Assembly: GCA_023458055.1 (NCBI GenBank)
Contig: JAEXAW010000028.1
Coordinates: forward strand, 1 to 64,000
Source of the DNA: Pseudomonadota bacterium
GTDB taxonomy: Bacteria > Pseudomonadota > Alphaproteobacteria > Sphingomonadales > Sphingomonadaceae
Reading direction: 5' to 3'
Length of the DNA: 64,000 nucleotides
The notes under the pieces are model-generated. The model saw nothing but the letters and a program-made list of their open reading frames with translations. It did not search any database and was not told the DNA's origin. This document shows, in pieces, positions 56,051 through 63,187 of this stretch. A program made the translations under genes and the position numbers. Each line of letters opens with the position of its first letter. The stretch's first letter is position 1.

Positions 56051-57178
56051 TTATTTCTTGATCTCGCTCCCGACCTCGCCATATTTTTTGGCAAAACCGG
56101 CAAGGTCACCCTTGGCGAGATAGCCCGCCTGATCGACCCAATTGTCGCGCGCGATGCGCCCCGTAAAGTTGCCGAGATATTGGTCGACCTCACCGACATC
56201 GGCCGCACTCCATGACGCGATCTGCGCAAAGCGGGTAACACCAAGGCTGATGAGCAATGTGTTGAGCTTGGGTCCGACGCCCTTGATCAGCTCAAGATCA
56301 TCCGCCTTGCCCGCGCCTGCGCCCCGGATTTTGGGCTTGCCCGCCTCGTTCATCACCGCGCCGAGCGCCGCAACGCCGGTAGCGGCTGCCTTGGTCGCAG
56401 CGGGTTTTTTCGCAGCAGGCTTCTTTGCGGGTTCGGCCTTGGGCTTCGCCGGAGCCGCCGCTTTAACCGGAGCCGCTTTGACAGCGGTTTTGGGCGCTGG
56501 TTTGGCCGCCGCCTTGGCTGCTGGTTTTGCCGCAGCTTTGGTCGCTGGTTTCGCGGTCGCCGCCGTTTTCAGGGGCGCGGCCTTCTCCGCAACCGCCGCC
56601 TTGCTCGCCGTTTTGACTGCGGGGGGCTTGGGGGTTGCAGCCTTGGTTTTGGCAGTCGCAGATTTGGCCACGGCTTCGGTCTTGGCTGCAGACTTTTTCG
56701 CCGGTGCCTTCGCGGCGGGCGCGGCCTTCACCGCTGCCGCCTTGACCGGCTCGGCCTTCACCGCCTTGGTCTTGACTGCCTTTGCCGCCGGCTTTTCCGC
56801 AGGCTTGGGCGTAGGGGTCGCTTTGGGAGGAGGCGCGGGCTCCGGCGCCGGAGGCGGTTCCACCGGATCGGACGCTTTTGCGACTGCCGCCGCAGCCAGC
56901 CCGGCCGCACCAGCCGCCGCCGCCGTGGTCGCGGCCTTGCCCGTATCAAAGCCCGGCGCGTCCTTGAAATTCATCGGCTTGGCGGCTGTAATTTCCGGCT
57001 TTTTGGGTTCCAGCGGCTTGGCCGGTTCAACCTTGGTATCGGTGCGCTGGTCAAGATCGGCATCGCGCCCGCGCTCGTCACCGGGGCATGGAACGCACCA
57101 GATCCAATAAGCTGTCGCAAGCCCGATCAGCAGCGCGATCAGGCTCAGCCACCAATATTCACTCATCCAATCCATCAT
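56051..57178 (-). CDS. Membrane-anchored histone-H1-like protein with C-terminal helix-hairpin-helix domain
   Basis: 375 residues. One transmembrane helix at 8-28 (EYWWLSLIALLIGLATAYWI), then a low-complexity Ala/Lys/Pro region (about 90-285) like histone H1 or AlgP tails, then a ~85-residue domain starting DDLELIKGVGPKLNTLLISLG, the HhH-type motif of the COG3743 family. The C-terminal domain suggests nucleic-acid binding, which is odd behind a membrane anchor. Starts ATG 57178 (or 57175) after GAGGGG. Last in an operon with the 30-residue peptide and the OmpA-like gene. Confidence 0.8.
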   Translation of the reverse strand: MMDWMSEYWWLSLIALLIGLATAYWIWCVPCPGDERGRDADLDQRTDTKVEPAKPLEPKKPEITAAKPMNFKDAPGFDTGKAATTAAAAGAAGLAAAAVAKASDPVEPPPAPEPAPPPKATPTPKPAEKPAAKAVKTKAVKAEPVKAAAVKAAPAAKAPAKKSAAKTEAVAKSATAKTKAATPKPPAVKTASKAAVAEKAAPLKTAATAKPATKAAAKPAAKAAAKPAPKTAVKAAPVKAAAPAKPKAEPAKKPAAKKPAATKAAATGVAALGAVMNEAGKPKIRGAGAGKADDLELIKGVGPKLNTLLISLGVTRFAQIASWSAADVGEVDQYLGNFTGRIARDNWVDQAGYLAKGDLAGFAKKYGEVGSEIKK

Positions 57179-57219
57179 GACGGATTCCCCTCAAAAAATT
57201 TTCGCAGCGCAGCGGCGTG

Positions 57220-57312
57220 TCAGGCGTTGCCGCGATTGCCCCACAGCACCCAGCCGATGGCGATACCGACAAGGAAGCAAAGGAGCAGGCTAAACAAGGC
57301 AGTCCAGAACAT
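57220..57312 (-). CDS. 30-residue single-helix membrane protein
   Basis: Reads MFWTALFSLLLCFLVGIAIG followed by WVLWGNRGNA. An almost perfect Shine-Dalgarno, AGGAGGAAAGCTC, directly precedes ATG 57312, and the whole gene lies between two same-strand genes (11 bp after the OmpA-like gene, 41 bp before the HhH gene). One hydrophobic helix with a tryptophan-rich C-terminal edge and a basic/polar tail outside. Too short for ordinary gene finders. Function unknown; possibly an accessory to its membrane neighbours. Confidence 0.75.
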   Translation of the reverse strand: MFWTALFSLLLCFLVGIAIGWVLWGNRGNA

Positions 57313-57323
57313 GAGCTTTCCTC

Positions 57324-57914
57324 CTATTGACCCGGGGTGGCCGGTTGCGGAGCGGGTGCGGGTGCGGCTCCGGCGGCACCCACGGCAAATTCGATGCGGC
57401 GATTGGCGGCAAGATCCGCAGGACTATTCCCCGTCTTCAACGGCTTGGTTTCGCCATAGCCCTTGGCGGTGAGGCGGCTTGCGGGCACATTTTTGGCGGT
57501 CAGCGCCGCTACCACCGCATTGGCGCGATCCTGCGACAATTTCATATTCGCCGCATCATCGCCGCGGCTATCGGTATGGCCTTGCACCTCGACGAGCGTG
57601 CCTTCGCACGGGGCAAGCGCGGTCGCGAGCGCATCGACCAGCGGTTGCGATTCCGGCTTGATCGTCGCCGCGCTGGTATCGAACTGGATGACCTTGCCCT
57701 TGATGACGCCATCGACGGTGGTCTGGCAGCTGGCGATTTCTTCCTTGGTCGCAGGCGCTTCGGCGACGGGTGCAGGCACGGTCGTTTCTACCGGCGCGGG
57801 GGGCGCGGCGTTGGTGGTTGCCCCGCCATAGCCGCCGGTCAGAAAATATCCGAGGCCCGCAAGCGCCGCAGTCGCGCCCGCTCCCACCAGAAAGCGCAAT
57901 GGTCCACAACTCAT
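57324..57914 (-). CDS. OmpA family protein (peptidoglycan-binding domain)
   Basis: 196 residues: an N-terminal hydrophobic helix (about 7-27, FLVGAGATAALAGLGYFLTG), a proline/alanine linker, then an OmpA C-terminal domain (about 70-180) with VEVQGHTDSRGDDAANMKLS, QDRANAVV and RLTAKGYGETKP. The R...N/D pattern that holds diaminopimelate is present. It is anchored, not a barrel. First of a three-gene set and 93 bp after purD on the same strand. Confidence 0.9.
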   Translation of the reverse strand: MSCGPLRFLVGAGATAALAGLGYFLTGGYGGATTNAAPPAPVETTVPAPVAEAPATKEEIASCQTTVDGVIKGKVIQFDTSAATIKPESQPLVDALATALAPCEGTLVEVQGHTDSRGDDAANMKLSQDRANAVVAALTAKNVPASRLTAKGYGETKPLKTGNSPADLAANRRIEFAVGAAGAAPAPAPQPATPGQ

Positions 57915-58007
57915 ACGACCCTCCCGAAGTCCTGCTGTTTATGAGTGGCGCAGCCTAACGGAAAATGCGCGGCTGTCCAGAAGCGATTTTGACGTCGTGG
58001 CCTCGTG

Positions 58008-59297
58008 CTAACGGCTTTCTGCCTCGCGCGCGGCCTCGCGCCAGCCAATATCACGGCGACAGAATCCCGACGCAAAATCAAGCGTATCAATCGCTGCATA
58101 GGCCTTTTCGCGAGCAACCGTAACGCTGGGCGCGCTCGCCGTGACATTCAGCACGCGCCCGCCATTGGCAATCAGCTCCCCGTCCTTAACTGCGGTTCCG
58201 GCGTGGAAGATTTTGACGTCATGGCCTGCGGTCTGGGCCGCCTCGATCCCGGATATGACCCCGCCCCTTTCGGGGGTTCCGGGATAGCCCCTGGCCGCCA
58301 TAACCACGGTGAGCGCGGTGTCGGCGCTGAAGTCGGGCGCTGCCGCCCCGACCAGCCCCTGCGTCGCGACCGCGTGGAGCAAAGCGGCAAGATCGCCTTC
58401 GAACCGCGTCATCAGCACCTGACATTCGGGGTCACCAAAGCGGCAATTATATTCGATCAGCTTGGGGCCTTCATCGGTAAGCATCAGCCCGGCATAGAGC
58501 ACGCCGACATAGGGCGTCCCGTCCGCCAGCATGGTGCGCACCGTGGGTTCAACGATGCGTTCCATCACCAGCGCTTCCAGTTCATCGGTGAGGACGGGGG
58601 CGGGGGAATAGGCCCCCATGCCTCCGGTATTGGGGCCGGTATCGCCGTCGCCGACGCGCTTATGATCCTGCGCCGAGCCGAACGGCACGACATTCATGCC
58701 GTCAGACAGCGCAAAGAAGCTCGCCTCTTCGCCGGTCATAAATTCTTCGAGCACGATATGCGCGCCTGCATCGCCGAAGCTACCGGCGAACATATCTTCG
58801 ACGGCCGCCCGCGCTTCTTCGGCGGTTTCGGCGATGATCACGCCCTTCCCCGCCGCAAGGCCATCGGCCTTGACCACCACGGGGAGACCGAAGCGTTCCA
58901 GGTCGGCGAGCGCGGCCTCTTTATTGCTATGCCGCGCATAAGCGGCGGTGGGAATCTCGGCCCGCGCGCACAGATCCTTGGTAAAGCCTTTCGAGCCTTC
59001 CAGTTGCGCCGCCGCTTTGTCGGGTCCGAACACGGCAAAGCCTTCGGCGCGCAAGTCATCGCCCAGCCCCGCGACCAGCGGCGCTTCGGGGCCGATCACG
59101 ACGAGGCCGATCTGCTTATTGCGGCAAAAGTCGATCACCGCGAGATGATCGGTGACGTCAAGCGCAACAATCTCGGCTTCTTCCGCAATGCCGGGGTTGC
59201 CGGGCGCGGCATAAAGTGATGTAAGGCTGTCCGACCGTTTGAGCCGCCAGGCCAGCGCATGTTCGCGTCCACCCGATCCGATGAGCAACACATTCAT
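58008..59297 (-). CDS. purD: Phosphoribosylamine-glycine ligase (GAR synthetase)
   Basis: Second step of purine synthesis, an ATP-grasp ligase. 429 residues from ATG 59297 (MNVLLIGSGGREHALAWRL, the canonical start); GGAAAGGAAGGG is upstream. Motifs: VIGPEAPLVAGLGDDL, VVKADGLAAGKGV, DHKRVGDGDTGPNTGGMGAY and YNCRFGDPECQVL. Its start codon overlaps that of the divergent xseA gene (CATG), so the 5' regions of the two genes lie inside one another. Confidence 0.96.
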   Translation of the reverse strand: MNVLLIGSGGREHALAWRLKRSDSLTSLYAAPGNPGIAEEAEIVALDVTDHLAVIDFCRNKQIGLVVIGPEAPLVAGLGDDLRAEGFAVFGPDKAAAQLEGSKGFTKDLCARAEIPTAAYARHSNKEAALADLERFGLPVVVKADGLAAGKGVIIAETAEEARAAVEDMFAGSFGDAGAHIVLEEFMTGEEASFFALSDGMNVVPFGSAQDHKRVGDGDTGPNTGGMGAYSPAPVLTDELEALVMERIVEPTVRTMLADGTPYVGVLYAGLMLTDEGPKLIEYNCRFGDPECQVLMTRFEGDLAALLHAVATQGLVGAAAPDFSADTALTVVMAARGYPGTPERGGVISGIEAAQTAGHDVKIFHAGTAVKDGELIANGGRVLNVTASAPSVTVAREKAYAAIDTLDFASGFCRRDIGWREAAREAESR

Positions 59298-60966
59298 GGC
59301 CGACCCTTCCTTTCCTGATAGCAATGATTTTGGCCCGCAATTTTCGCCTTCGGGACGGCTGTTAGCGGAAGCAAAGGCTGGCGACAATGCGGCCCCGCTG
59401 TCGGTCAGCGAAATTTCCAATTTGCTGAAGCGCACGGTCGAGGATCGCTTTGGCTTCGTGCGCATCAGGGGTGAGATTTCCGGCTTCAAACGCGCAGCAT
59501 CGGGGCATCTTTATTGTTCCTTGAAGGACGAAAATGCCAAGATCGACGCGGTGATGTGGAAGGGGCAAGCGGGTCGCCTCGCGTTCCGTCCCGAAGACGG
59601 TGTCGAGGTCATCGCGACCGGACGGCTCACCACTTATGCGGGCCGCTCCTCCTACCAGATCGTGATGGAATCGATGGAGATTGCGGGCGAAGGCGCGCTC
59701 CTCGCCCTTCTCGAAAAATTGAAGGCCAAGCTCGGTGCTGAAGGCTTGTTCGATGCGGAGCGCAAGCAACGCCTGCCTTTTCTGCCGCGCGTGATCGGCG
59801 TCGTGACGTCACCGACGGGTGCGGTGATCCGCGATATCCTCCACCGCCTCGAAGACCGCTGCCCGACCCATGTGCTGGTCTGGCCGGTGTTGGTCCAGGG
59901 CGAGGGCGCGGCGGCGCAGGTGGCGAATGCCGTGCGCGGTTTTGATGCGATCCAGCCCGGTGGCCCGATCCCGCGCCCCGACCTGGTGATCGTCGCGCGC
60001 GGCGGCGGCTCGATCGAGGACCTCTGGGCGTTCAACGAGGAAGTGGTCGTGCGCGCGGTCGCCGACTGTTCGATCCCGACCATCTCGGCGGTGGGGCATG
60101 AAACCGACACGACGCTTTGCGACTATGCCGCCGACCGCCGCGCGCCAACGCCGACCGCTGCGGCGGAAATGGCAGTGCCGGTGCGCGCCGAATTGCTGGC
60201 AGGCGTGCGCGACCTTGGCCTTCGGGCACAGCGGGCGAGCCTTGGTCGCAAGGAGCGCGCCGAGGAACGGTTGATCGCGACGTCGCGGCGCTTCCCGAGC
60301 CTTGATCGCCTGCTCGAACCCTTCGGCCAGCGCACCGATTATTGGGGCGAGAAGCTCGATGGAGCGCTCAAACAATTTGTCGCGCTGGAAAAACAACGCT
60401 TTGCCGCCCCCGCGAGCGCACTCCAGCCCGCTTTGCTCGCCCGCCGCGTGGACCGGGAACGCGAGCGCCTGGGCCATATCTGGGCGCGGGCGGTCTCGCC
60501 GCAACGCCGCCTTGATCTCCAAAAAACCCGGCTCGCCGAGGTCAGCGAATGGCTTGGTGACGCGCGTGAGGTGCGTATGACCACGGCCACCGAAAAGCTC
60601 GACCGCTGGGCCTTGCGCCTGCGCCCCGCGCTGGTCAGCGACCGCATCACCACCGCCCGCCACCGTCTCGATGGCGTCGCCCGCGTGATGGCCAGCCTCA
60701 ACCCCGACAATCTGCTCGCCAAAGGCTATGCAATGGTCCTCAAACGCGCCGCGCCGGGCGAACGCATCGACGTCGTGACCAGCGCGGCGGAAGCGCGGGA
60801 CAAGGTAGCCCTGACCTTGCGCTTTGCGGATGGTGAGGTGGATGTGGGGGTTGGAGACGGCGCAACACCAACAGCGCCGCGTAAACCAACTCGTTCTTCG
60901 ACAGGCTCAGGACGAACGGATGTGGGTAAACAAGATGGTGGCCGACAAGACGGGTTGTTTGATTGA
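59296..60966 (+). CDS. xseA: Exodeoxyribonuclease VII large subunit (REP insert in C-terminus)
   Basis: Catalytic subunit of ExoVII, which degrades single-stranded DNA. 556 residues from ATG 59296: an OB-fold domain (about 20-120, APLSVSEISNLLKRTVEDRF and VRIRGEISGFKRAASGHLYC), catalytic domain with VVTSPTGAVIRDILHR, DLVIVARGGGSIEDLWAFN and SAVGHETDTTLCDYAADRRA, a coiled-coil, and a tail ending QDGLFD. The tail includes RSSTGSGRTD, encoded by a REP repeat (60893-60917), read in frame. ATG 59281 is an alternative start; neither has a clear Shine-Dalgarno. Confidence 0.95.
   Translation: MADPSFPDSNDFGPQFSPSGRLLAEAKAGDNAAPLSVSEISNLLKRTVEDRFGFVRIRGEISGFKRAASGHLYCSLKDENAKIDAVMWKGQAGRLAFRPEDGVEVIATGRLTTYAGRSSYQIVMESMEIAGEGALLALLEKLKAKLGAEGLFDAERKQRLPFLPRVIGVVTSPTGAVIRDILHRLEDRCPTHVLVWPVLVQGEGAAAQVANAVRGFDAIQPGGPIPRPDLVIVARGGGSIEDLWAFNEEVVVRAVADCSIPTISAVGHETDTTLCDYAADRRAPTPTAAAEMAVPVRAELLAGVRDLGLRAQRASLGRKERAEERLIATSRRFPSLDRLLEPFGQRTDYWGEKLDGALKQFVALEKQRFAAPASALQPALLARRVDRERERLGHIWARAVSPQRRLDLQKTRLAEVSEWLGDAREVRMTTATEKLDRWALRLRPALVSDRITTARHRLDGVARVMASLNPDNLLAKGYAMVLKRAAPGERIDVVTSAAEARDKVALTLRFADGEVDVGVGDGATPTAPRKPTRSSTGSGRTDVGKQDGGRQDGLFD
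60893..60917. repeat. REP-like palindrome inside the xseA coding region
   Basis: GTTCTTCGACAGGCTCAGGA then CGAAC (25 bp): a typical REP arm, and its ends GTTC.. and ..GAAC pair. It is in the reading frame of xseA, giving RSSTGSGRTD near the C-terminus. Same family as 2430-2512 and 4173-4258. Confidence 0.75.
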
Positions 60967-60968
60967 AA

Positions 60969-61108
60969 CCCTCCTCGCCCGCTTGCGGGAGAGGATAAGA
61001 AGCCTTGTGAGCGAAGCGAACTAGGCGAAGTTGGTGAGGGCCAGATGGCGGTTCTTCCCTCACCCGGCTCACTGCGTTCACCGCCCTCTCCCGCAAGCGG
61101 GAGAGGTG
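60969..61108. repeat. MITE-like element with terminal inverted repeats
   Basis: Left end CCTCCTCGCCCGCTTGCGGG (60969-60994 with following AGAGG) and right end CCCTCTCCCGCAAGCGGGAG (61084-61106 with AGG) are inverted copies, each itself palindromic. Internal CCCTCACCCGGCTCACTGCG, followed by TTCACC, resembles the inside of the element at 5505-5690, so both belong to one family. It fills the gap between the xseA stop and the convergent ligase stop. Confidence 0.72.
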
Positions 61109-61110
61109 TT

Positions 61111-62706
61111 TTAAGCTATCATCCCCTTCAAAGTCGCAATCAAATCGGCTTCTTCGGCGGGCTTATCCGTCCTGATCCGGCTGATGCGGGGAAAGCGCAT
61201 CGCGAGCCCCGATTTGTGGCGTTTGCTTTCGTGGATGCTGTCGAACGCGACTTCGAACACCAGGGTCTTTTCGACCTCGCGCACCGGGCCGAAGCGGTTG
61301 AGGGTGTTGCGCCGGACGAAGCTGTCGAGTCCCTTCAACTCCTCGTCAGTAAAGCCCGAATAGGCTTTGCCCACCGGCAATAGCTCCCCGCCCTCCTCCG
61401 GCGGCGCGGTCCAGCAGCCGAACGTGTAATCGGAATAGAAGCTTGAGCGTTTGCCGCTCCCGCGCTGCGCATACATCAGCACGCAATCGGCGGTGAGCGG
61501 GTCACGCTTCCATTTATACCATAAGCCGACGCGGCGACCCGCGACATAAGGGCTGTCGCGGCGCTTCAGCATCATGCCCTCAATCGCCGCATCGCGCGCG
61601 CCATCGCGGATCGCGCCCAGCGCGGCAAAGTCGGGCGCTTCGAGGATTTGCGACAGATCGAAGCGTTCGGGGTCAAGGGTGGGCATTAACGCTTCCAACC
61701 GCTGGCGGCGCTCGCTCCATGGCAGCGCGCGCACATCCTCCTCGCCATCGAACAGCACATCATAGAGCCGCACGAACGCCGGATATTCGCCTTGCATCTT
61801 GGCCGATACCTGCTTGCGCCCCAGCCGTTGCTGCAGCGCATTGAAGCTCGCCGCCCCGCCCTCTTCGCCCCCCTGATGCGTGCCCCGCACGAGCAGTTCG
61901 CCGTCCAGCACCGCGCGCGCGCTAAACGCCGCCGCGACATCGGGAAAACTTGCGGTAATATCATCGCCGCCGCGCGAATAGAGCCGGGTCTCGCCATTGC
62001 CGCCGCGCACCAGTTGCACCCGGATGCCGTCCCATTTCCACTCGGCGACATAATCGGCGAGGTCGACCGCACCATCCTCCAACGGGTGCGCCAGCATGAA
62101 CGGGCGGAACACCGGCAAGTCCGCAGCATGGGGCTTTTCCCCGCCCCGCGCGGCCCAATCGAACAGCGGCGCATAGGGCGGCGCAAGGCCGTGCCAGAGT
62201 TCCTCGACATCTTCGACATCAACGTCAAAGGCCTGCGCGAATGCGGTTTTGGCGAGCCGCGCCGACACGCCAATGCGCATCGCCCCGGTCGCCATTTTGA
62301 GGAGCGCAAACCGCCCATTGGCATCGAGGCGATCCAGCAATTTGGGAAGTTCAGTGTGGACCGATGCGCGCGTCATTGCCTGCATCGCCGCGACCGCTTC
62401 GCTGACCGTGGGCGGCGGGGCCGGGTCACCCAAGGGTTCGGGCCAGAGCAGGCTCACCGTTTCCGCGCTGTCGCCGACATAGTCGCGGCTGAGCGCAAAC
62501 AGCACCGGATCGACACGCTCGGAAATGATCGCGCGGATGGTTGCCGATTTGACCGCGGGAAAATCGAGCGCTCCGGTCAGCGCCGCCAGCGCCCAGCCGC
62601 GATCCGGGTCCGGCGTTGCGCGGAGATAATCGGCGATAAGCTTGAGCTTGCCGTTGCGCGAACGGGTGTAGATGAGGGCGTCGAGGAGGTTGGAGAAGGA
62701 CTTCAT
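61111..62706 (-). CDS. ATP-dependent DNA ligase of the ligase-associated DNA damage response cluster
   Basis: 531 residues from ATG 62706 (MKSFSNLLDALIYTRSRNGK). Adenylation site K224-W-D-G227 in EWKWDGIRV, an N-terminal helical DNA-binding domain (about 1-210), nucleotidyltransferase motifs VLDGELLV and EGMMLKR, and an OB domain near the C-terminus (RFPRISRIRTDKP). Matches the cisplatin damage response-type ATP ligase found beside an MBL-fold exonuclease, a helicase and PdeM. Here the exonuclease gene lies upstream but is separated by a foreign gene. The Shine-Dalgarno is poor. Confidence 0.93.
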   Translation of the reverse strand: MKSFSNLLDALIYTRSRNGKLKLIADYLRATPDPDRGWALAALTGALDFPAVKSATIRAIISERVDPVLFALSRDYVGDSAETVSLLWPEPLGDPAPPPTVSEAVAAMQAMTRASVHTELPKLLDRLDANGRFALLKMATGAMRIGVSARLAKTAFAQAFDVDVEDVEELWHGLAPPYAPLFDWAARGGEKPHAADLPVFRPFMLAHPLEDGAVDLADYVAEWKWDGIRVQLVRGGNGETRLYSRGGDDITASFPDVAAAFSARAVLDGELLVRGTHQGGEEGGAASFNALQQRLGRKQVSAKMQGEYPAFVRLYDVLFDGEEDVRALPWSERRQRLEALMPTLDPERFDLSQILEAPDFAALGAIRDGARDAAIEGMMLKRRDSPYVAGRRVGLWYKWKRDPLTADCVLMYAQRGSGKRSSFYSDYTFGCWTAPPEEGGELLPVGKAYSGFTDEELKGLDSFVRRNTLNRFGPVREVEKTLVFEVAFDSIHESKRHKSGLAMRFPRISRIRTDKPAEEADLIATLKGMIA

Positions 62707-62720
62707 ACTACAAAACCCAC

Positions 62721-62749
62721 TTGACACGAAATCTCTAATCTCCTATTTT
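62721..62749 (+). promoter_or_regulatory. Near-consensus sigma70 promoter of the reader-like gene
   Basis: TTGACA (62721-62726), a 17-bp spacer, then TATTTT (62744-62749). The predicted start lies near 62756, giving a 25-nt leader to the GTG at 62781. The -10 box is inside the left arm of the inverted repeat 62737-62776, so a bound protein there would block it. Confidence 0.65.
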
Positions 62750-62776
62750 CTCTAAATATTCTAAAAATAGGAGATT
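62737..62776. promoter_or_regulatory. Perfect 13-bp inverted repeat covering -10 box and Shine-Dalgarno
   Basis: AATCTCCTATTTT (62737-62749) and AAAATAGGAGATT (62764-62776) match exactly, with a 14-bp spacer. The left arm holds the -10 hexamer and the right arm the Shine-Dalgarno AGGAG. Transcription from the predicted start would include only the right arm, so the repeat fits a DNA operator better than an RNA hairpin. Autoregulation by the downstream protein is inferred. Confidence 0.65.
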
Positions 62777-62780
62777 TAAG

Positions 62781-63182
62781 GTGCGCATGATCGAGATATC
62801 GACGGATGTCTTTGCTGCGATTTGGGCAGCAAGAGAAAACGATGAAAGCGATGAGAACGTTATTTTGAGCCGCATTTTGGGGGTGTCTTATAGGGATGAC
62901 ACAATTCTCCCGACAGGGAGTGCAAGTGCAGTCGGCCATTTTGATAGGCGAAACGACGTTCGTTTCTCGGAAGGCTTCATCATCTACAGAGAATATAAGG
63001 GGAAGACTTATAAAGCTGTTGCGACAGGTGGGGTATGGAAGCGCCCCGATACTGGCGTCAGTTTTACGTCTCTGAATAAGCTCAATGGTTCGATCGTGCC
63101 AGGGCAAGAGAATGTATGGTCTACGTGGAAATACAGAACGGAGGACGGACGCGAAAATTCGATTGATGCGTTGAGGAAATAA
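62781..63182 (+). CDS. Putative SeqA-N/RHH-like plus RAMA-like (modified-DNA reader) protein
   Basis: 133 residues, probably cytoplasmic. Residues 3-34 (MIEISTDVFAAIWAARENDE, then SDENVILSRILG) have the strand-helix-helix look of the SeqA N-terminal or ribbon-helix-helix oligomerisation motif. Residues about 60-120 (GKTYKAVATGGVWKRPDTG... NVWSTWKYRTEDG) resemble RAMA domains, proposed readers of methylated adenine, in their strand spacing and terminal NxWxxW. GTG 62781 has AGGAG 7 bp upstream. G+C is about 47% (180 bases counted) against more than 60% nearby. It lies opposite to and between the ligase and exonuclease genes, a likely insertion. No methylase or nuclease partner is visible. Confidence 0.68.
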   Translation: MRMIEISTDVFAAIWAARENDESDENVILSRILGVSYRDDTILPTGSASAVGHFDRRNDVRFSEGFIIYREYKGKTYKAVATGGVWKRPDTGVSFTSLNKLNGSIVPGQENVWSTWKYRTEDGRENSIDALRK

Positions 63183-63187
63183 AATTC

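Noticed and set aside
60961..61110. Palindromes at 60969-61106 as a CRISPR or simple terminator
   Set aside because: There are only two inverted ends with no spacer-repeat pattern, and the structure is far larger than a terminator and matches another element in the window.
61792..62724. 310-residue frame opposite the DNA ligase
   Set aside because: Antisense shadow of a gene with a clear KxDG active site.
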